Numbered from the stretch's first letter, positions 1-11,137 are shown. The stretch: 64,000 nucleotides of DNA from Scilla litardierei (GCA_030789695.1 CM061139.1:102222037-102286036); one strand, 5' to 3'. Numbers and translations are program-made. The notes: generated by a model from the sequence alone, not told the origin.

Positions 1-36
1 GAGCAGAGTCCACACTTAAGGCTGGATAAGGGGGAG

Positions 37-267
37 TGTTGTAAATGGATAATATAGGATTTATATTGGGGATTATGTCTTATCCATAGGATAAGATCAT
101 ATCATTGTATCTTATCCATATCGCTCATCCCTCTACTGTAAATAAAGGACTGGTGTCTTTCCCCAGATCGGATGCTTCATAACACAGTCTACTTCTCTTC
201 TATCTCCTCTTGTTTTTATTATTTTTATTATTGCAATTTCTCTTTGTTCTTTGTTGTTCCAGAAACA
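37..267 (+). mobile_element. Short LTR of a Copia-like element (element E)
   Basis: A purine tract AAGGGGGAG at 28-36 looks like a polypurine tract and is followed by TGTTGTAAAT, a typical LTR start. The LTR probably ends at AACA (267), followed by TTATCAGC, which resembles a Copia primer site. This gives a short LTR of about 231 bp. Sequence before it is the 3' end of an element lying mostly outside the window, while sequence after it is leader plus gag, so the LTR sits between two internal regions. The ends are read by eye without a second copy to confirm them. Confidence 0.6.
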
Positions 268-777
268 TTATCAGCAAGAAGGCTACACAATGTCTAAGTT
301 TTGATCTTCTCCTCTGAGGTAGTACACGTAGTAAGGTTTGATTTTCTTATAAATTCAAATTCTATTGTTGTCGTTATTCTTCGTTTATTCCTTTTTTATT
401 TTTCAATCTTTATTGACACCAGAAGTTGTCATATCGAAATCACCACTTTAAATTAATGTTGACACCTGAAGTTGTCACATGGAAGATAGATTTATTTGAG
501 TATGAAATTGTTACTTAATTTCTTATATTAAAATTGACACCAAAATTTGTCATATAAATCATCACTTTGATTCGTTGTTGGCACTTGAAGTTATCATACT
601 AATATTCATTTTGGCATTATCAACACGTAGAATTATTATCATTTTGACACATGAAATTGCCTTTCTAATTTTAATTTTGAATAAAACAAAATTGTTGCCA
701 AGTTTTTTATAATTATTTTGACACCAGAAGTTGTCATACTAAGTCCATTCATTTTGGAATCATTATATTATAGGGTT
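268..777 (+). repeat. Leader with degenerate repeats of a TTGACACC..GAAGTTGTC motif
   Basis: The untranslated stretch between the LTR and gag holds at least six diverged copies of a TTGACACCnGAAGTTGTCAT-like motif, at about 413, 459, 534, 578, 644 and 719. GAC and GTC at the motif edges are complementary. Spacing is irregular (44-75 bp) and the sequence between is AT-rich. No ORF is visible. The role is unknown; a leader or packaging element is possible. Confidence 0.6.
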
Positions 778-1507
778 ATGGCTAACATTGAGAAGCCCAA
801 ATTCCAAATCATAGATGGGAATGGAAATAGATATCTCTCATAATTCCTTGATATTGAATAGCACCTTCAAGGGTAAAGACTTGAATTATGTGGCGTTAAG
901 CTCACTGAGACTGAGCTTTTAGAGAAGACATTCTTCACTTTTCATGCTTCTAATATTGTGTTGTAGCAACAATATCGAGAACATCAATTTAAGACTTATT
1001 CTGAGCTCATATCAGTCATGCTGACAGTTGAGTAAACAAATGAATTGTTGCTTAAAAATCATGAATTGTGACCTGCTGGCTCTAAGGCATTTCCTGAAGC
1101 AAATGCCAGAGAAAGCAAGACTATTGACCGATCTAAAGGCTGTGAGCGCAAGCATGGTAAATTTTCTCGAAAGGATAATGTAGATCCAATCTTATTAACT
1201 CCCAAAACAATCATAATGGCGGGAAGCCTAAGAAAAAGCATGGTGATAACAACTACCACCATTGTGGGATGACTGATCACTGGTCACACACATGTCGTAC
1301 GATAAAACATTTGGCTGACCTATATCAAGCATCTCTAAAAAATAAGGGCAAGTGAGTTGGGACATATGCCAATGAAAATGACCAGAATTTGGTTGAAGTT
1401 AATGCCACTATTGTCAAGAATGACTCCCCTGCTATTGATATGGGAAAACCTTTTGAAGTCTCGAATTTTTTTGACAATCTTAATGAAATTGCATGACATC
1501 AAGATTC
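778..1507 (+). pseudogene. Decayed Copia-type gag with mutated zinc knuckle
   Basis: From the ATG at 778 the frame reads MANIEKPKFQ and then breaks up through stops and shifts. Recognisable gag pieces return: a basic stretch, then a zinc-knuckle region at about 1254-1297 with residues HHCGMTDHWSHTC. The CCHC pattern should begin with Cys three residues before the visible Cys; that position is Tyr, so the knuckle has lost its first ligand. The downstream segment HLADLYQASLKNKG and an acidic tail are familiar from plant gag-only Copia proteins. No protease, integrase or RT follows before the LTR of element D begins at 1508. It is a dead gag, possibly from a gag-only non-autonomous element. Confidence 0.7.
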
Positions 1508-2707
1508 TGTTGGAGGATATGCCATCAGATCATTTGTATTTGATGGAAATGCAAATTTAAGCTTAGATGGGGACTATTTTGCATATGATGCAGACTGAGT
1601 TAAATGTGTCGTAAATTGTTTACGACAATATTTAATAAAATAAACACGTTGAAAAGGTTACCTAGATGACGGGATCGTCCCGCTCTAAACGCAGATTCAA
1701 ACCGCGTCAAAAACGGAGTCTAAATGCACAAGTTATAGCCAAAACAAGTCAGCCCAAACTGTTAGGCTGAACCCAGCGAAAATGGAGGCCCACCAAGCCT
1801 GTTTCTGGTTAGGGTTTTTTAAAACCCGGATTTTTTTACGGTTGGATTTTCCATCTTTGAATGGTTTTGGCTAACTTTGGACGATCAATTGGAGGGTCAA
1901 ACGGACTCCGATTGACTCGTTGTTTTTTCCTATGCGTTTACCGTTGAACGCCCTTCGATTTAGTAGGTTGTACCAATATTGAAGCTCAATGGTGAGGGAG
2001 TTAAAATTCACGGAAGTTTATCCTTTGTGAAAGGCAAACTAACTTGATTTAATTAACTAAAATTTAATAGTCCCACATCGGTTGTGGAGAAAAGGGGAGA
2101 GTCAGCCGCCTATATAAATAGGGGCCTCCCCCTTCCTCCAAACTCGTCCCAAGCTCAAGATCTGAGCGTCTCCCAAAAACGTTGGAGCACGCTCGGATCA
2201 AAGCTTAAATTAATTCCTCTTCTCCATAAAATTCTGCCTTACTCCTGAAGGGCTCTAGCAAAGCCATAAAGGAGTTCGGATTCGGATCCGAAATCTTGGC
2301 GAAGGCTTTCACTCACGTGAAAATTTCTTCGATGCGTGGTTGGTTCGACGACACGAGGATTGCTCGCCTCGGGATGCGGAGCGGTTCGAGGAGCGGTTCG
2401 AGGAGCGGCTCGATGTGGGACGGGGAGCGGCTTGGAAGACGATGCGGTACACCTTGCCTGCCCCAGGGCAAGGTTCCATGTATGTTTTAGAAGCTTTCGT
2501 TTTAATTATTTGCAGTAGTTTAGATCCCTCTTGGGGTGGTCAGATCCACCCCGATTTGGCAGAGATCCTGGCTAAGGGTCTTGTTCTTTAAGGCTGCAAG
2601 TTAATTAGATTAACATATTATTTTCCGCTGCATATTTTTTTTCCGTGTTCCTGTCTGACTTAGGATGGGCATAGATTTGTGCCCTAAGGGTCCGCCAAAA
2701 CCCTTCA
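1508..2707 (+). mobile_element. 5' LTR of non-coding element D
   Basis: It starts TGTTGGAGGATATGCC and ends CCCTTCA, directly followed by a tRNA-Met-type primer site. The sequence matches, in reverse, the LTRs at 42312-43771 and 48784-50265, which fixes both ends. It is about 1,200 bp, shorter than those copies because it lacks their GC-rich CCTGG-type expansion. It carries a TATA box (2111-2120) and three 12-bp GAGCGGTTCGAG-like repeats at about 2381-2416. Small ORFs inside have no recognisable product. Confidence 0.85.
2111..2120 (+). promoter_or_regulatory. TATA box in LTR of element D
   Basis: TATATAAATA followed by a GGGG run. The same box occurs in both LTRs of element C (42926-42935 and 49387-49396, minus strand), so it is a conserved family feature and very likely the LTR core promoter. 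Confidence 0.7.
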
Positions 2708-2721
2708 GTGGTATCAGAGCC
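2708..2721 (+). other. Primer binding site (tRNA-Met type), element D
   Basis: GTGGTATCAGAGCC lies immediately after the LTR end and contains the TGGTATCAGAGC complement to the 3' end of initiator tRNA-Met used by many plant Copia elements. Confidence 0.85.
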
Positions 2722-5700
2722 ATGTCTGTATGCTGATCTAAGACTGCGATTAATTAATTGAAATGCTTTTAAAATGCATTTAAAATGTTTTAACTTTATG
2801 CATAATTTTAAAAATGGTTTTAGATGCTTTAAAATTTTATGTGATAAAATTTTCTACATGCAAATTTTAATTTGATAATTTTTTAACATATGTTCAAGTA
2901 ATAAAATTATTAGATAATTTTGAACATGAAGCTTTAAATTTTATTAGATAAAATTTTTATGTTTTAAAATTATGTTCCATGTTATGTTTAGTTGAAACAT
3001 AAAATTTTTATGTGATTAAAAAAATTTCTACATGCAAATTTTAATTTGACAATTTTTAACATATATTCATGTAATAAAATTATTTAATAATTTTGAAAAT
3101 GAAGCTTTAAATTTAATTAGATAAATTTTTTTATGGTTTAAAATTAAGTTGCATGTTATGTTTAGTTGAAACATAAAATTTTTATGTGATAAAAAAATTT
3201 CTGCATTCAAATTTTAATTTGATAATTTTTTAACATACGTTCATGTAATAAAATTATTAGATAATTTTGAACATGAAGCTTTAAATTTTAGCACATAAAA
3301 TTTTTTATGTTTTAAAATTATGCTGCATGTTATGTTTAATTGAAACATAAAATAATTATGTGATAATTATTGTTTATTGCTGACACTTAATTTCATATGA
3401 TTTAATTAAGATGTTAGTGTTAATGGCTATGTTATTCTTGTCCCTTATTGGATTACACAAGAAACCCCTTTTAGGCTAGCCATTAAGAATCTTTAAAATT
3501 TATGAAATGAATTTTAATGACATGTTATGTTTTAATAAAACATTAACAACACTTTAAGACCTAATTCCTAATTAGGATAGTCCCTTTAATGAAAATTTTA
3601 ATTCTTAATGTTATGAAATTAATTCTCATTAAAGGACTTCGCTTTTAGCGTTGTTAATAAATTTATTAAAATCCTAATAACAATTAGGATAGCATGTGAA
3701 CCTTATAGTTGATAAGGATTTAATAAAAGTTATTATACAAATCCTAAAATTTTGAATTAAGGATTCAACTAGTTGATAGGATTAATTAGTTGTTAATAAA
3801 AGCCTTTAAGTCTATGGCACGCATATAAAAATGACAAGCTTCATTCAATGGACCATGATCCAGTCAATGTGCTTGGCAAAGTTTGTTGGATTACCCTAGC
3901 TAGTCTAAGGGATAAGTGATCCTGTCTTAGTCAATTTCTTGGCTGTGTTCCGCTAGACCGCAATGATGCGAATCATGACTATATGACACCCTGGACTATA
4001 TCTAAGTCAAATACGTTAATAATCTTCTGCAAGATTAGCCGTAGCCCTCCTTGTTTTAGGGGTTGGCAACTATATGACACGTGTTCCAGTTGTTGAGCTA
4101 CACTCAAGTTGTGACATGGCAATCTTATAGAAACCAATTTCTTAAACACATATGATGTAGTCTAAGACCTGACCCAAACCGACATGTCGTGAATACACCG
4201 AACGCCGGGGCAAGTCAGGCTAGACATGAAAACAAGGGTCAGACTAGACTAGACATTGTAATTTGGATGAGCACACTCGTGATCACTAATGGCTAGGGGT
4301 AAAAACCGTTAAGAGGGTCATATCTGATATGATCGATGAAGAGTCATCTTCCGATTACAGAGTCAAGCAATTTGTCGTGCATACACTGAGGTTGCTAGGC
4401 TCAGGGTGATTGGACATCTTACCCATTAATTTAATTTGATTAAATCATTCATTATTAAAGCTTAGAACGATCACAAAATTAGTGGGAGGGTATAGATAGA
4501 TAAAAGCCAAGCTACCTATATTTAATATTGAACATATGCTAAACTAGGGTAAGCTCTAAGTTTACAAATAGAATCAAAATATAATATTTTAATGAAATAA
4601 GTTAACTGGTCAAATAGGTTGATTAATTGAATATCAAGTTAAATTCTAATTGATAGAATTAAACTATATTCTCGTTGACATTAAAATGACCTTATAAAGA
4701 ACAGACTTAAGAAATATGATTTCATTAAGTTCTAGGTCCAACAAATAAATTCACGCTACATGTCACTCGCCTCTATATGGGGCAGCTTGAACATATAGGA
4801 TATTCGAAGTATGTTTCTCCCTACAACTTGTTGAGCTACACTCAAGGTTGTATGGAAAAACAATTTTGATCCGCAATGTTCGAGAATTTGATCAAACTGT
4901 TTGAGTCGAATACGAGTGCATGAACGGTGCAAGGCTATGTATCCCAACTGGATCTTGAGACAAGCAACTTATTGAGCTTCACTCAAGGTTGCAAAGCTAA
5001 GGCATTTGGATACATGAGATGCTTGCATAGCTATTCATTTATGTTGGGCTATTTAATATCTAAATGTGATTTTAAAAAAGAAGAAGGCACTCCAGAAAGT
5101 CAATCGAGTTAAATAGTTTAATCTATCATTAGTAAAGGCATAAGTAGGAGGAAATGAAAATGTGACATATTTTGATGTCACAATTTCATAATTATTGTTA
5201 TACAAAAGGTTAACACATTTTGACGAATGTCGTCATATTGCTTCTAAAGCAATGAGTAATATGTGTAACGATAATATATATATATTAAATGTTAATATAT
5301 AAATACACAAGATAGTAGCAAACTTATATGGCAAAATAGACTAGGCCGTATCGAGAGACTAAGCTTCACCAGTCACATAAAGAAGGGTCTGACCTCTCGT
5401 ATTATGAAGTCTACGGACACTTGTGAATCTTATCCTCTTAGATATAATGGCCGAAACCCATCTGTAAGACAATGGGAGAATGAGTTGTTGAACTCAGCCT
5501 CGTACATACCGATGTACCCGAGTCTAGATTAACCAAAATAAGTTATTCTTATATTCTATTAAGACACGTGTTCTTGAAGAAACACAAGTCTGATAAAATA
5601 AAAAACGAAATGACAAAAGTATTTAAACTGAGTCGATTAGATCGAATGGTCAAATACTTAGCTATATAAAAATCTTGTGTAATTAAAAGAAAATATGATT

Positions 5701-5889
5701 TTCTCTCAGGTCAAGTTTGTTAACACATTGGTGTGTTAAAAAGATATGAATCGCACTTAGTTAGGCTTGGTGCGATCCATAGCCAGTGACTCTGAGTTAA
5801 GTTCTCCTTTTGGGTTAAGTCCCAAATAGTAATGCCTAGGTTTTGATAATGTTCTATGAGGACAGTATCAATAATATATTCATTAAATC
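2722..5889 (+). mobile_element. Non-coding internal region of element D, 3' truncated
   Basis: About 3.2 kb of AT-rich sequence with no ORF longer than about 61 codons and no recognisable gag or pol. It is collinear with the reverse complement of roughly 45770-48769 in element C, ending where both read AATGCCTAGGTTTTGATAATG and then ATTAAATC. After 5889 the similarity stops, so the last 2 kb of internal sequence and the 3' LTR are missing. Three well-kept copies of a short hairpin motif TTGAGCTACACTCAA lie at 4093, 4831 and 4972. This fits a large non-autonomous retrotransposon derivative (LARD-like), mobilised in trans if at all. Confidence 0.7.
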
Positions 5890-6344
5890 AAGGGTAAATG
5901 ACATTAAAATACCCCAACGTTTGGGCCATTATCACGTATATACCTTATCGTTCAATTTGGTAAAATTTGATACCCGAAACTCAATTTGGCTAACATGGGA
6001 CTTTTCTTGAAACGTCTGACCGTTATGCCCCTGACTTAAATAAAGGGTAAATGACATTAAAATACCCCAACGTTTGGGCCATTGTCACGTATATACCTTA
6101 TCGTATCCAAACGAAACCATTAACCCCACCCCTCTCTCTCTCACTCAAATAAATCGCACGAAATCAAATACAACCCTAATCTATGTTTTTGATGTCTGAA
6201 ATAACTATAAGACTTCATTAGCAAGCTAGTTTAGAAGTAATGCCTCAGCATAGTGTGCATGGCCAGTGGCCACCACAATAACTTAAAACAAGAGAGAGAA
6301 AGAAACAACAGCAGCAAAACATGAGTATAGAATGGCATGCAAAT
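5890..6344. repeat. 60-bp direct repeat and flanking sequence
   Basis: Two nearly identical 60-bp segments beginning AGGGTAAATGACATTAAAAT occur at about 5892-5951 and 6046-6105, differing at one or two positions. The wording (GGGTAAAT..AATACCCC..ACGTTTGGGC) resembles the ends of a class of plant DNA transposons; a related but diverged segment is at about 40848-40885. The rest, 6106-6344, is CT-rich then ordinary sequence and may be the 3' flank of the zinc-finger fragment. No complete element can be delimited. Confidence 0.5.
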
Positions 6345-6727
6345 TCATAACCTCAGAGATAAATCAACTCCATCAGCGACCTCATCATTGCTAGTGCCAC
6401 CAGGCCTCATGTAAATTTCCACAAACACAGGCGCCCCCTCCGGCCTCCTCTGGCTCTGAAACCTACCCACGCCGTACAAGTAGTCATCTCTCATCTTCTC
6501 TGTCCGAGGAGACACCGCTGGGCTCCGCCGCTGCCAGCTGTCGGTAGAGCCGGCCTCGCCGTCATGCGATCAGACAGCGGTGGCCAACTCTCGACTCTGC
6601 TTTGCGAGCTGTAGAATGTCTTTCGACAGTAGTTGCAAGAGAAGATGCACGCGGGCTCCGACGGGGACGAGGGCTGAAAGGCTAGGCTTAGGCTGAGCTC
6701 CTCTCCATCCGCAGGTTGAAGCTCCAT
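6345..6727 (-). pseudogene. C2H2 zinc-finger (EAR-type) gene, frameshifted copy
   Basis: The ATG at 6725-6727 opens a frame beginning MELQPADGEELSLSLAFQ, which has an LxLxL EAR-like repressor motif. It continues into FSCNYCRKTFYSSQ, the first half of a plant single C2H2 finger (Cys pair plus F.SSQ). The expected QALGGH helix cannot be read in one frame; GGCCAC (GH) is seen in another frame, so at least one frameshift falls at about 6600. A third frame gives a continuous C-terminal part from about 6495 ending DLSLRL and a stop at 6345-6347, the usual DLxLxL repressor tail. Plant proteins of this build are short, intronless transcriptional repressors. This copy lies beside truncated S2 and is very unlikely to make a working protein. 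Confidence 0.75.
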
Positions 6728-6769
6728 TAATAATTTTTACGAAAATGAGAGGAAAGTGACGGGGGTGGT

Positions 6770-9667
6770 AGAAGAATATGTGATATACACAATACTTCAA
6801 GCATGAGCAAATATAACGAATAGAATAGCATGCAAGAATATTAAATAAAAATGAATCATATATCGATTCACCCATAATCCCCAATTCTCGACGCAACCGC
6901 ACAAAGGAGTCCTCCTTTAGGGGTTTTGTGAAAATATCGGTGATTTGCTTCTGGGTTTCAACGTACACTAATATGATGTCCTTTTTAGCAACATGATCAT
7001 CTAAGAAATGGTGTCGGACATCTATGTGTTTCGAACGGGAATGGTGTACCGGGTTCTTGGAAAGACATATTGCACTTTGGTTGTCCACCATAATAGGGCA
7101 AGTATCACAGTTTATACCAAAGTCTTTAAGTGTGTGTCTCATCCAAAGAACTTGAGCACACGCAGCACCGACGGCAATGTATTCCGCCTCGGTGGTTGAA
7201 AGTGATACGGAATTTTGCTTCTTGGAAAACCAAGAGACAAGGGAATTTCCTATAAAATGGCAAGTGCCACTAGTACTTTTCCTGTCGGATTTGCATCCCG
7301 CATAATCGGCATCACTATATGAGATTAACTCATACGTGCTATATTTTGGATAAAGTAATCCAAAATCAAGTGTATAACTTAGATAACGGAAAATACGTTT
7401 TACCGCTACTAAGTGAGACTCCTTAGGTTGAGACTGATAACAAGCACATACGCATACGGCAAACATAATATCGGGCCTACTTGCGGTAAGATAAAGTAAA
7501 CTACCTATCATACCTCGATATAGACGAATGTCTACATCCTTACCGCCCGTATCCTTATCAAGATGCGTAGTCGTGCTCATTGGAGTCTTTTTCCCGGAGG
7601 CATTCTCCATTCCAAATCGCTTTAGCAACTCCACCGTGTACTTTGTTTGGTGGATGAAGATTGCATCGTCCATTTGGCGAATTTGGAGACCTAAGAAATA
7701 TTTGAGCTCACCCATGTGACTCATCTCAAATTGATCCTTCATCACATTAGAAAACTCTTCGCAAAGAGCAAAGTTAGTAGCACCGAAAATGATATCATCA
7801 ACATATATATGAACTAAAATTATATCATTATTCGAATGCTTAAAAAAAGTGTAGAATCGGCTTCTCCTATTTTAAAATTCAAATCCAAAAGAAAATTCTT
7901 TAGGCGATCATACCAAGCTCGAGGAGCTTTTCTCAAACCGTAAAGCGCTTTCTTTAGTTTAAAAACATGATTTGAAAATTTTTCATTAATAAAGCCCAGA
8001 GGTTGAGAAACGTAAACTTCCTCAACAACATCTCCATTTAAAAATGCACTTTTAACATTCATTTGAAATAATTTAAAATCCTTATGGCATGCAAAAGACA
8101 ATAATAATCTAATTGATTCTAATCTAGCTACCGGAGCGAAGGATTCTTCGAAATCAATACCTTCCTCTTGACGGTAGCCTTGAGCAACTAACTGAGCTTT
8201 GTTCTGGACGACGACTTGGTTTTCGTCGGTTTTGTTCTTGAAGATCCACTTTGTCCCTATGACAGTGTGGTTCTTCGATGGCAATGGAACAAGCTCCCAA
8301 ACTTCATTCCTCTCGAATTGAATGAGTTCCTCCTCCATGGCTAAGATCCAAGCGCTATCTTCGCATGCTTCATTAACATTCTTTGGCTCTATCGAGGAGG
8401 CAAAAGCACAATGAGCGAAGTAGTTCACTTGCGATCTCGTCTTAACACTATCATGGATATTGCCAATGACTTGCTCATGAGGATGGTCACGAACGGTATG
8501 AAGCCGTTTGGGAATACCTTGATCATTAGGAACATTCTCAATAACTTCATTAGACGGGTTAGTCTCAATAGAATCAATAGAATCAATAGAATCATTAGAG
8601 TTAGAATTACCAATTGAATCACATAAGACATCCATAGAGTCATCATCATTAGTAATTCTAGTTGGAACAAATCCTTCATTAAATGACACATAAAGCGATT
8701 CCTCGATCGTTGAGGTTCGTTTGTTGAATATCCGGTAGGCTTTGCTACGCGAAGAATATCCAACAAAAATCCCATCATCGGATCTTGGATCGAATTTGTC
8801 CAAACTACCATACGTGTTCTTAATAAAACATTTCGAACCAAAAACACGAAAATGTTTAACTTGAGGCAACCTACCAAACAATAATTCATAACAAGTTTGT
8901 TTAGTGTCGGGCCTCAAAAGTATTCTATTAAACACATAGCAAGCGGTATGTACCGCTTCCGCCCAAAATTGATGGCCAAGTTGGCTATCATCAAGCATAG
9001 TGCGAGCACATTCCACTAGCGTCCTATTCTTTCTCTCAACAACACCATTTTGAGGTGGTGCACGAGGGAATGAAAAGGTGTGTGCAATACCAACTTCATC
9101 ACAAAATGTCTCAAAAGACTCATTCTCAAATTCACCTCCATGATCACTACAAATAGTGACAATGGTGGTTCCTAAGAGATTTTGTACTTTCTTAACAACA
9201 ATTGTGAAGTTTTCAAAAGCTTCATTTTTATTACACAATGAAAATACCCAAGTAAACCTAGAAAAGTCATCAACGATGACAAGTCCATATCTAGCATTAC
9301 CTAATGAAGCAACTCTAGTTGGCCCAAATAAATCTAGATGTAATAGCTCTAGAGGCCGCTTAGAGGAAATGCTTTTCTTAGGTTTAAATGAAGATTTTGG
9401 AAGCTTGCCTCGTTGACACGAGTCACAAAAGCTTTTCTTTTGAAAGACAAGCTTAGGGAAGCCTCTAATAGAATTTAACTTGGAAAGCTTAAATAGTGTT
9501 CCAAAGTTCACATGACCAAACCGTCGATGCCATAAGTGTTGTTCACTTGTGTTGGCAATAAGACATTGTTCATGTGATCTTGGAAGATCTAGGATATATA
9601 TATATCCTTATGACGTGTGCCGGAAAACAATAATTCATTATTATCTTTTCTTAAAATATGGCACATT
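6770..9667 (-). pseudogene. pol (IN-RT-RH) of SIRE-like element S2, left part
   Basis: Reads on the minus strand as the integrase, RT and RNase H of a Copia polyprotein, collinear with intact S1 pol. The frame 9511-7820 covers the zinc-binding CDSC, the DLFGP, DHGGEF and VVERKNR integrase segments and the first half of RT. A frameshift near 7845 breaks RT just before the YVDD box, which is readable in another frame at about 7800. The frame 7745-6864 carries RNase H (SDADYAG, STTEAEY, DNQSAI). The natural stop after GIMGES is lost, so the frame runs into spacer. Similarity to S1 fades at about 6770, so S2 lacks ORF2 and its 3' LTR. The 5' side is cut at 9668 by Athila element A and resumes at 21493. 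Confidence 0.85.
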
Positions 9668-9672
9668 CCTTT
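9668..9672. repeat. Target-site duplication CCTTT (left) of element A
   Basis: CCTTT immediately precedes element A and is repeated at 21488-21492. The uninterrupted S1 sequence at the matching place contains a single CCTTT, proving the insertion point. Confidence 0.95.
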
Positions 9673-9968
9673 TGATCACTCCTTATTTTACACTTTTTTA
9701 CCGCATGTTTGCATGCCATTTAGATCGCCCAAATCATGTTTTTTCACGATATATCGACGATATTGCGATGCTTTTCACGATTTGTTGTTTTTGTCGCATT
9801 TCAGGTGATTTGGCGCGATTTGGAGTGATCTTGAGATGCTCTTACTCCATAGGGTCACCGACGACCTCCCCGTGGGGTATTTTTGCTGTTGGAGAGGAGC
9901 GGAAGAAGAACGGACGTCACAGGAGCGACGAGGAGGCCAAAACAAGCAATCTGGGCATTTTTAGTGTC

Positions 9969-10350
9969 CCACTCGGCCGAGTGGAGGAGCCACTCGGCCG
10001 ACCAGCGAGACACCGCTCGGCCGACCAGATCAGACACGATTCCTATGTGCACTCGGTCGAGCGACGGAGACCACATCGGCCGAGTGACGAGACCCCGTCC
10101 GCCCGAGTGGCGCCCAGACGAAGCCATTCAAAAATCGCCATGTTACTGTTTTTCGGCTGCCTGAGCTTCAGAAGACCCACTCGGCCGAGTGGATAATCCC
10201 GACCGCCCGAGTACCATGAAGCCATCGGCCGAGTGACGACAACTCACTCGGCCGAGCAGCCCCCGAAGTGAAGACCCCTGAAGATCGAGACTTACTGGAA
10301 ATTTACAGGGTTTTCACTCAGCCGAGTGACTTTTGTCACTCGGCCGAGTG
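9969..10350 (+). repeat. Array of ACTCGGCCGAGT palindromes, U3 of element A
   Basis: Perfect ACTCGGCCGAGT occurs at 9971, about 10180 and about 10338, with about nine imperfect versions between (for example ATCGGCCGAGT, ACTCAGCCGAGT, CGCCCGAGT). The 12-mer is its own reverse complement. The array lies 85 bp upstream of the LTR TATA-like box and is repeated in the 3' LTR (19962-20343). The same motif recurs upstream of ORF2. Confidence 0.9.
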
Positions 10351-10433
10351 CGACGCGCTGCCTGTAGCGAAAATTGCGAAAAACAGGCTGCGCAGGGGTA
10401 TTTTGGTCACAATTTTTGGACGATTTTGAGGGG

Positions 10434-10440
10434 TATTTAA
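10434..10440 (+). promoter_or_regulatory. TATA-like box of element A LTR
   Basis: TATTTAA lies inside GGGGTATTTAACCCC, downstream of the palindrome array and upstream of the hairpin region, the position expected for the LTR core promoter. Repeated in the 3' LTR at about 20427. The assignment is by position and sequence only. Confidence 0.5.
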
Positions 10441-10829
10441 CCCCTGTTTTTACCCTAGTTTTGAGGGCTTTTCTCTTAGATTTTTGTAGCCTTTTTTAGA
10501 TTAGCTTTTTAGTTTTATTCTTGAGATTGGAGAGGAGACAAAATTGGATTTTTGTTGGATTAATTGAAGAAATCCATTGGTTTGCTTCTCTCTTCTCTAA
10601 AAATTCTATTTTTATTGCATATCTCAATATTGTGATGAATTCTATTGCTTATTTCATTGATTATTTTTGTGATCTTGCTATGAATTGTGAGTAGTCGCCA
10701 CGTCTTGGGGCGTGGGGATGAACCCTACAAGCCCTATTTCATAATTGTGATGAATTGGTAGGAATTTTGCTAGAATTGCTATTAGGAATTAGATTGGGAT
10801 CAATTTACTACGGACGGCTAGGAATTCAC

Positions 10830-11137
10830 ATCGATTGGGATTTGCAAGAGATTGGATCCCAATTCGATAGGAACCCCTAGAAATCAGAATTGGGTTGGAA
10901 TCGAATTTCCGTAGTATCGGTTTGCAAGAGATTGGACCGATACTAGGGTTTCCGGTTGCAATTCCACGCCAATACCCGTTTGCAAGAGATTGGACGGGTA
11001 GGAACTATCCCAAACTAGGTCGCGGACCGAGTTTGCAAGAGATTGGGCTCGGTGCGCGATTGAACGATGATGTTGATCCTAATGCTAGCTTCCCTAGGCT
11101 AGGGTTTGCAAGAGATTGGGCCCGAACCTAGGGTAGC
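10830..11137 (+). other. Five hairpins with one invariant loop and different stems
   Basis: Five copies of the 14-nt sequence TTGCAAGAGATTGG each sit between complementary arms, and the arms differ between copies. HP1 10830-10868 pairs ATCGA/TTGGGAT with ATCCCAATTCGAT, one bulge. HP2 10913-10944 pairs AGTATCGGT with ACCGATACT, perfect 9 bp. HP3 10973-11000 pairs TACCCGT with ACGGGTA, perfect 7 bp. HP4 11021-11058 pairs 12-nt arms with one mismatch and one T-G wobble next to the loop. HP5 11088-11137 pairs 18-nt arms with three mismatches and one wobble. The array is repeated at 20823-21130. Constant loop with varying but complementary stems suggests a selected RNA structure in the R-U5 leader; function unknown. 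Confidence 0.9.

Noticed and set aside
10895..11131. 78-codon frame with repeated LQEIG / FARDW words, identical in both LTRs
   Set aside because: The repeated words come from the hairpin loop sequence read in different frames, so it is structure rather than protein.
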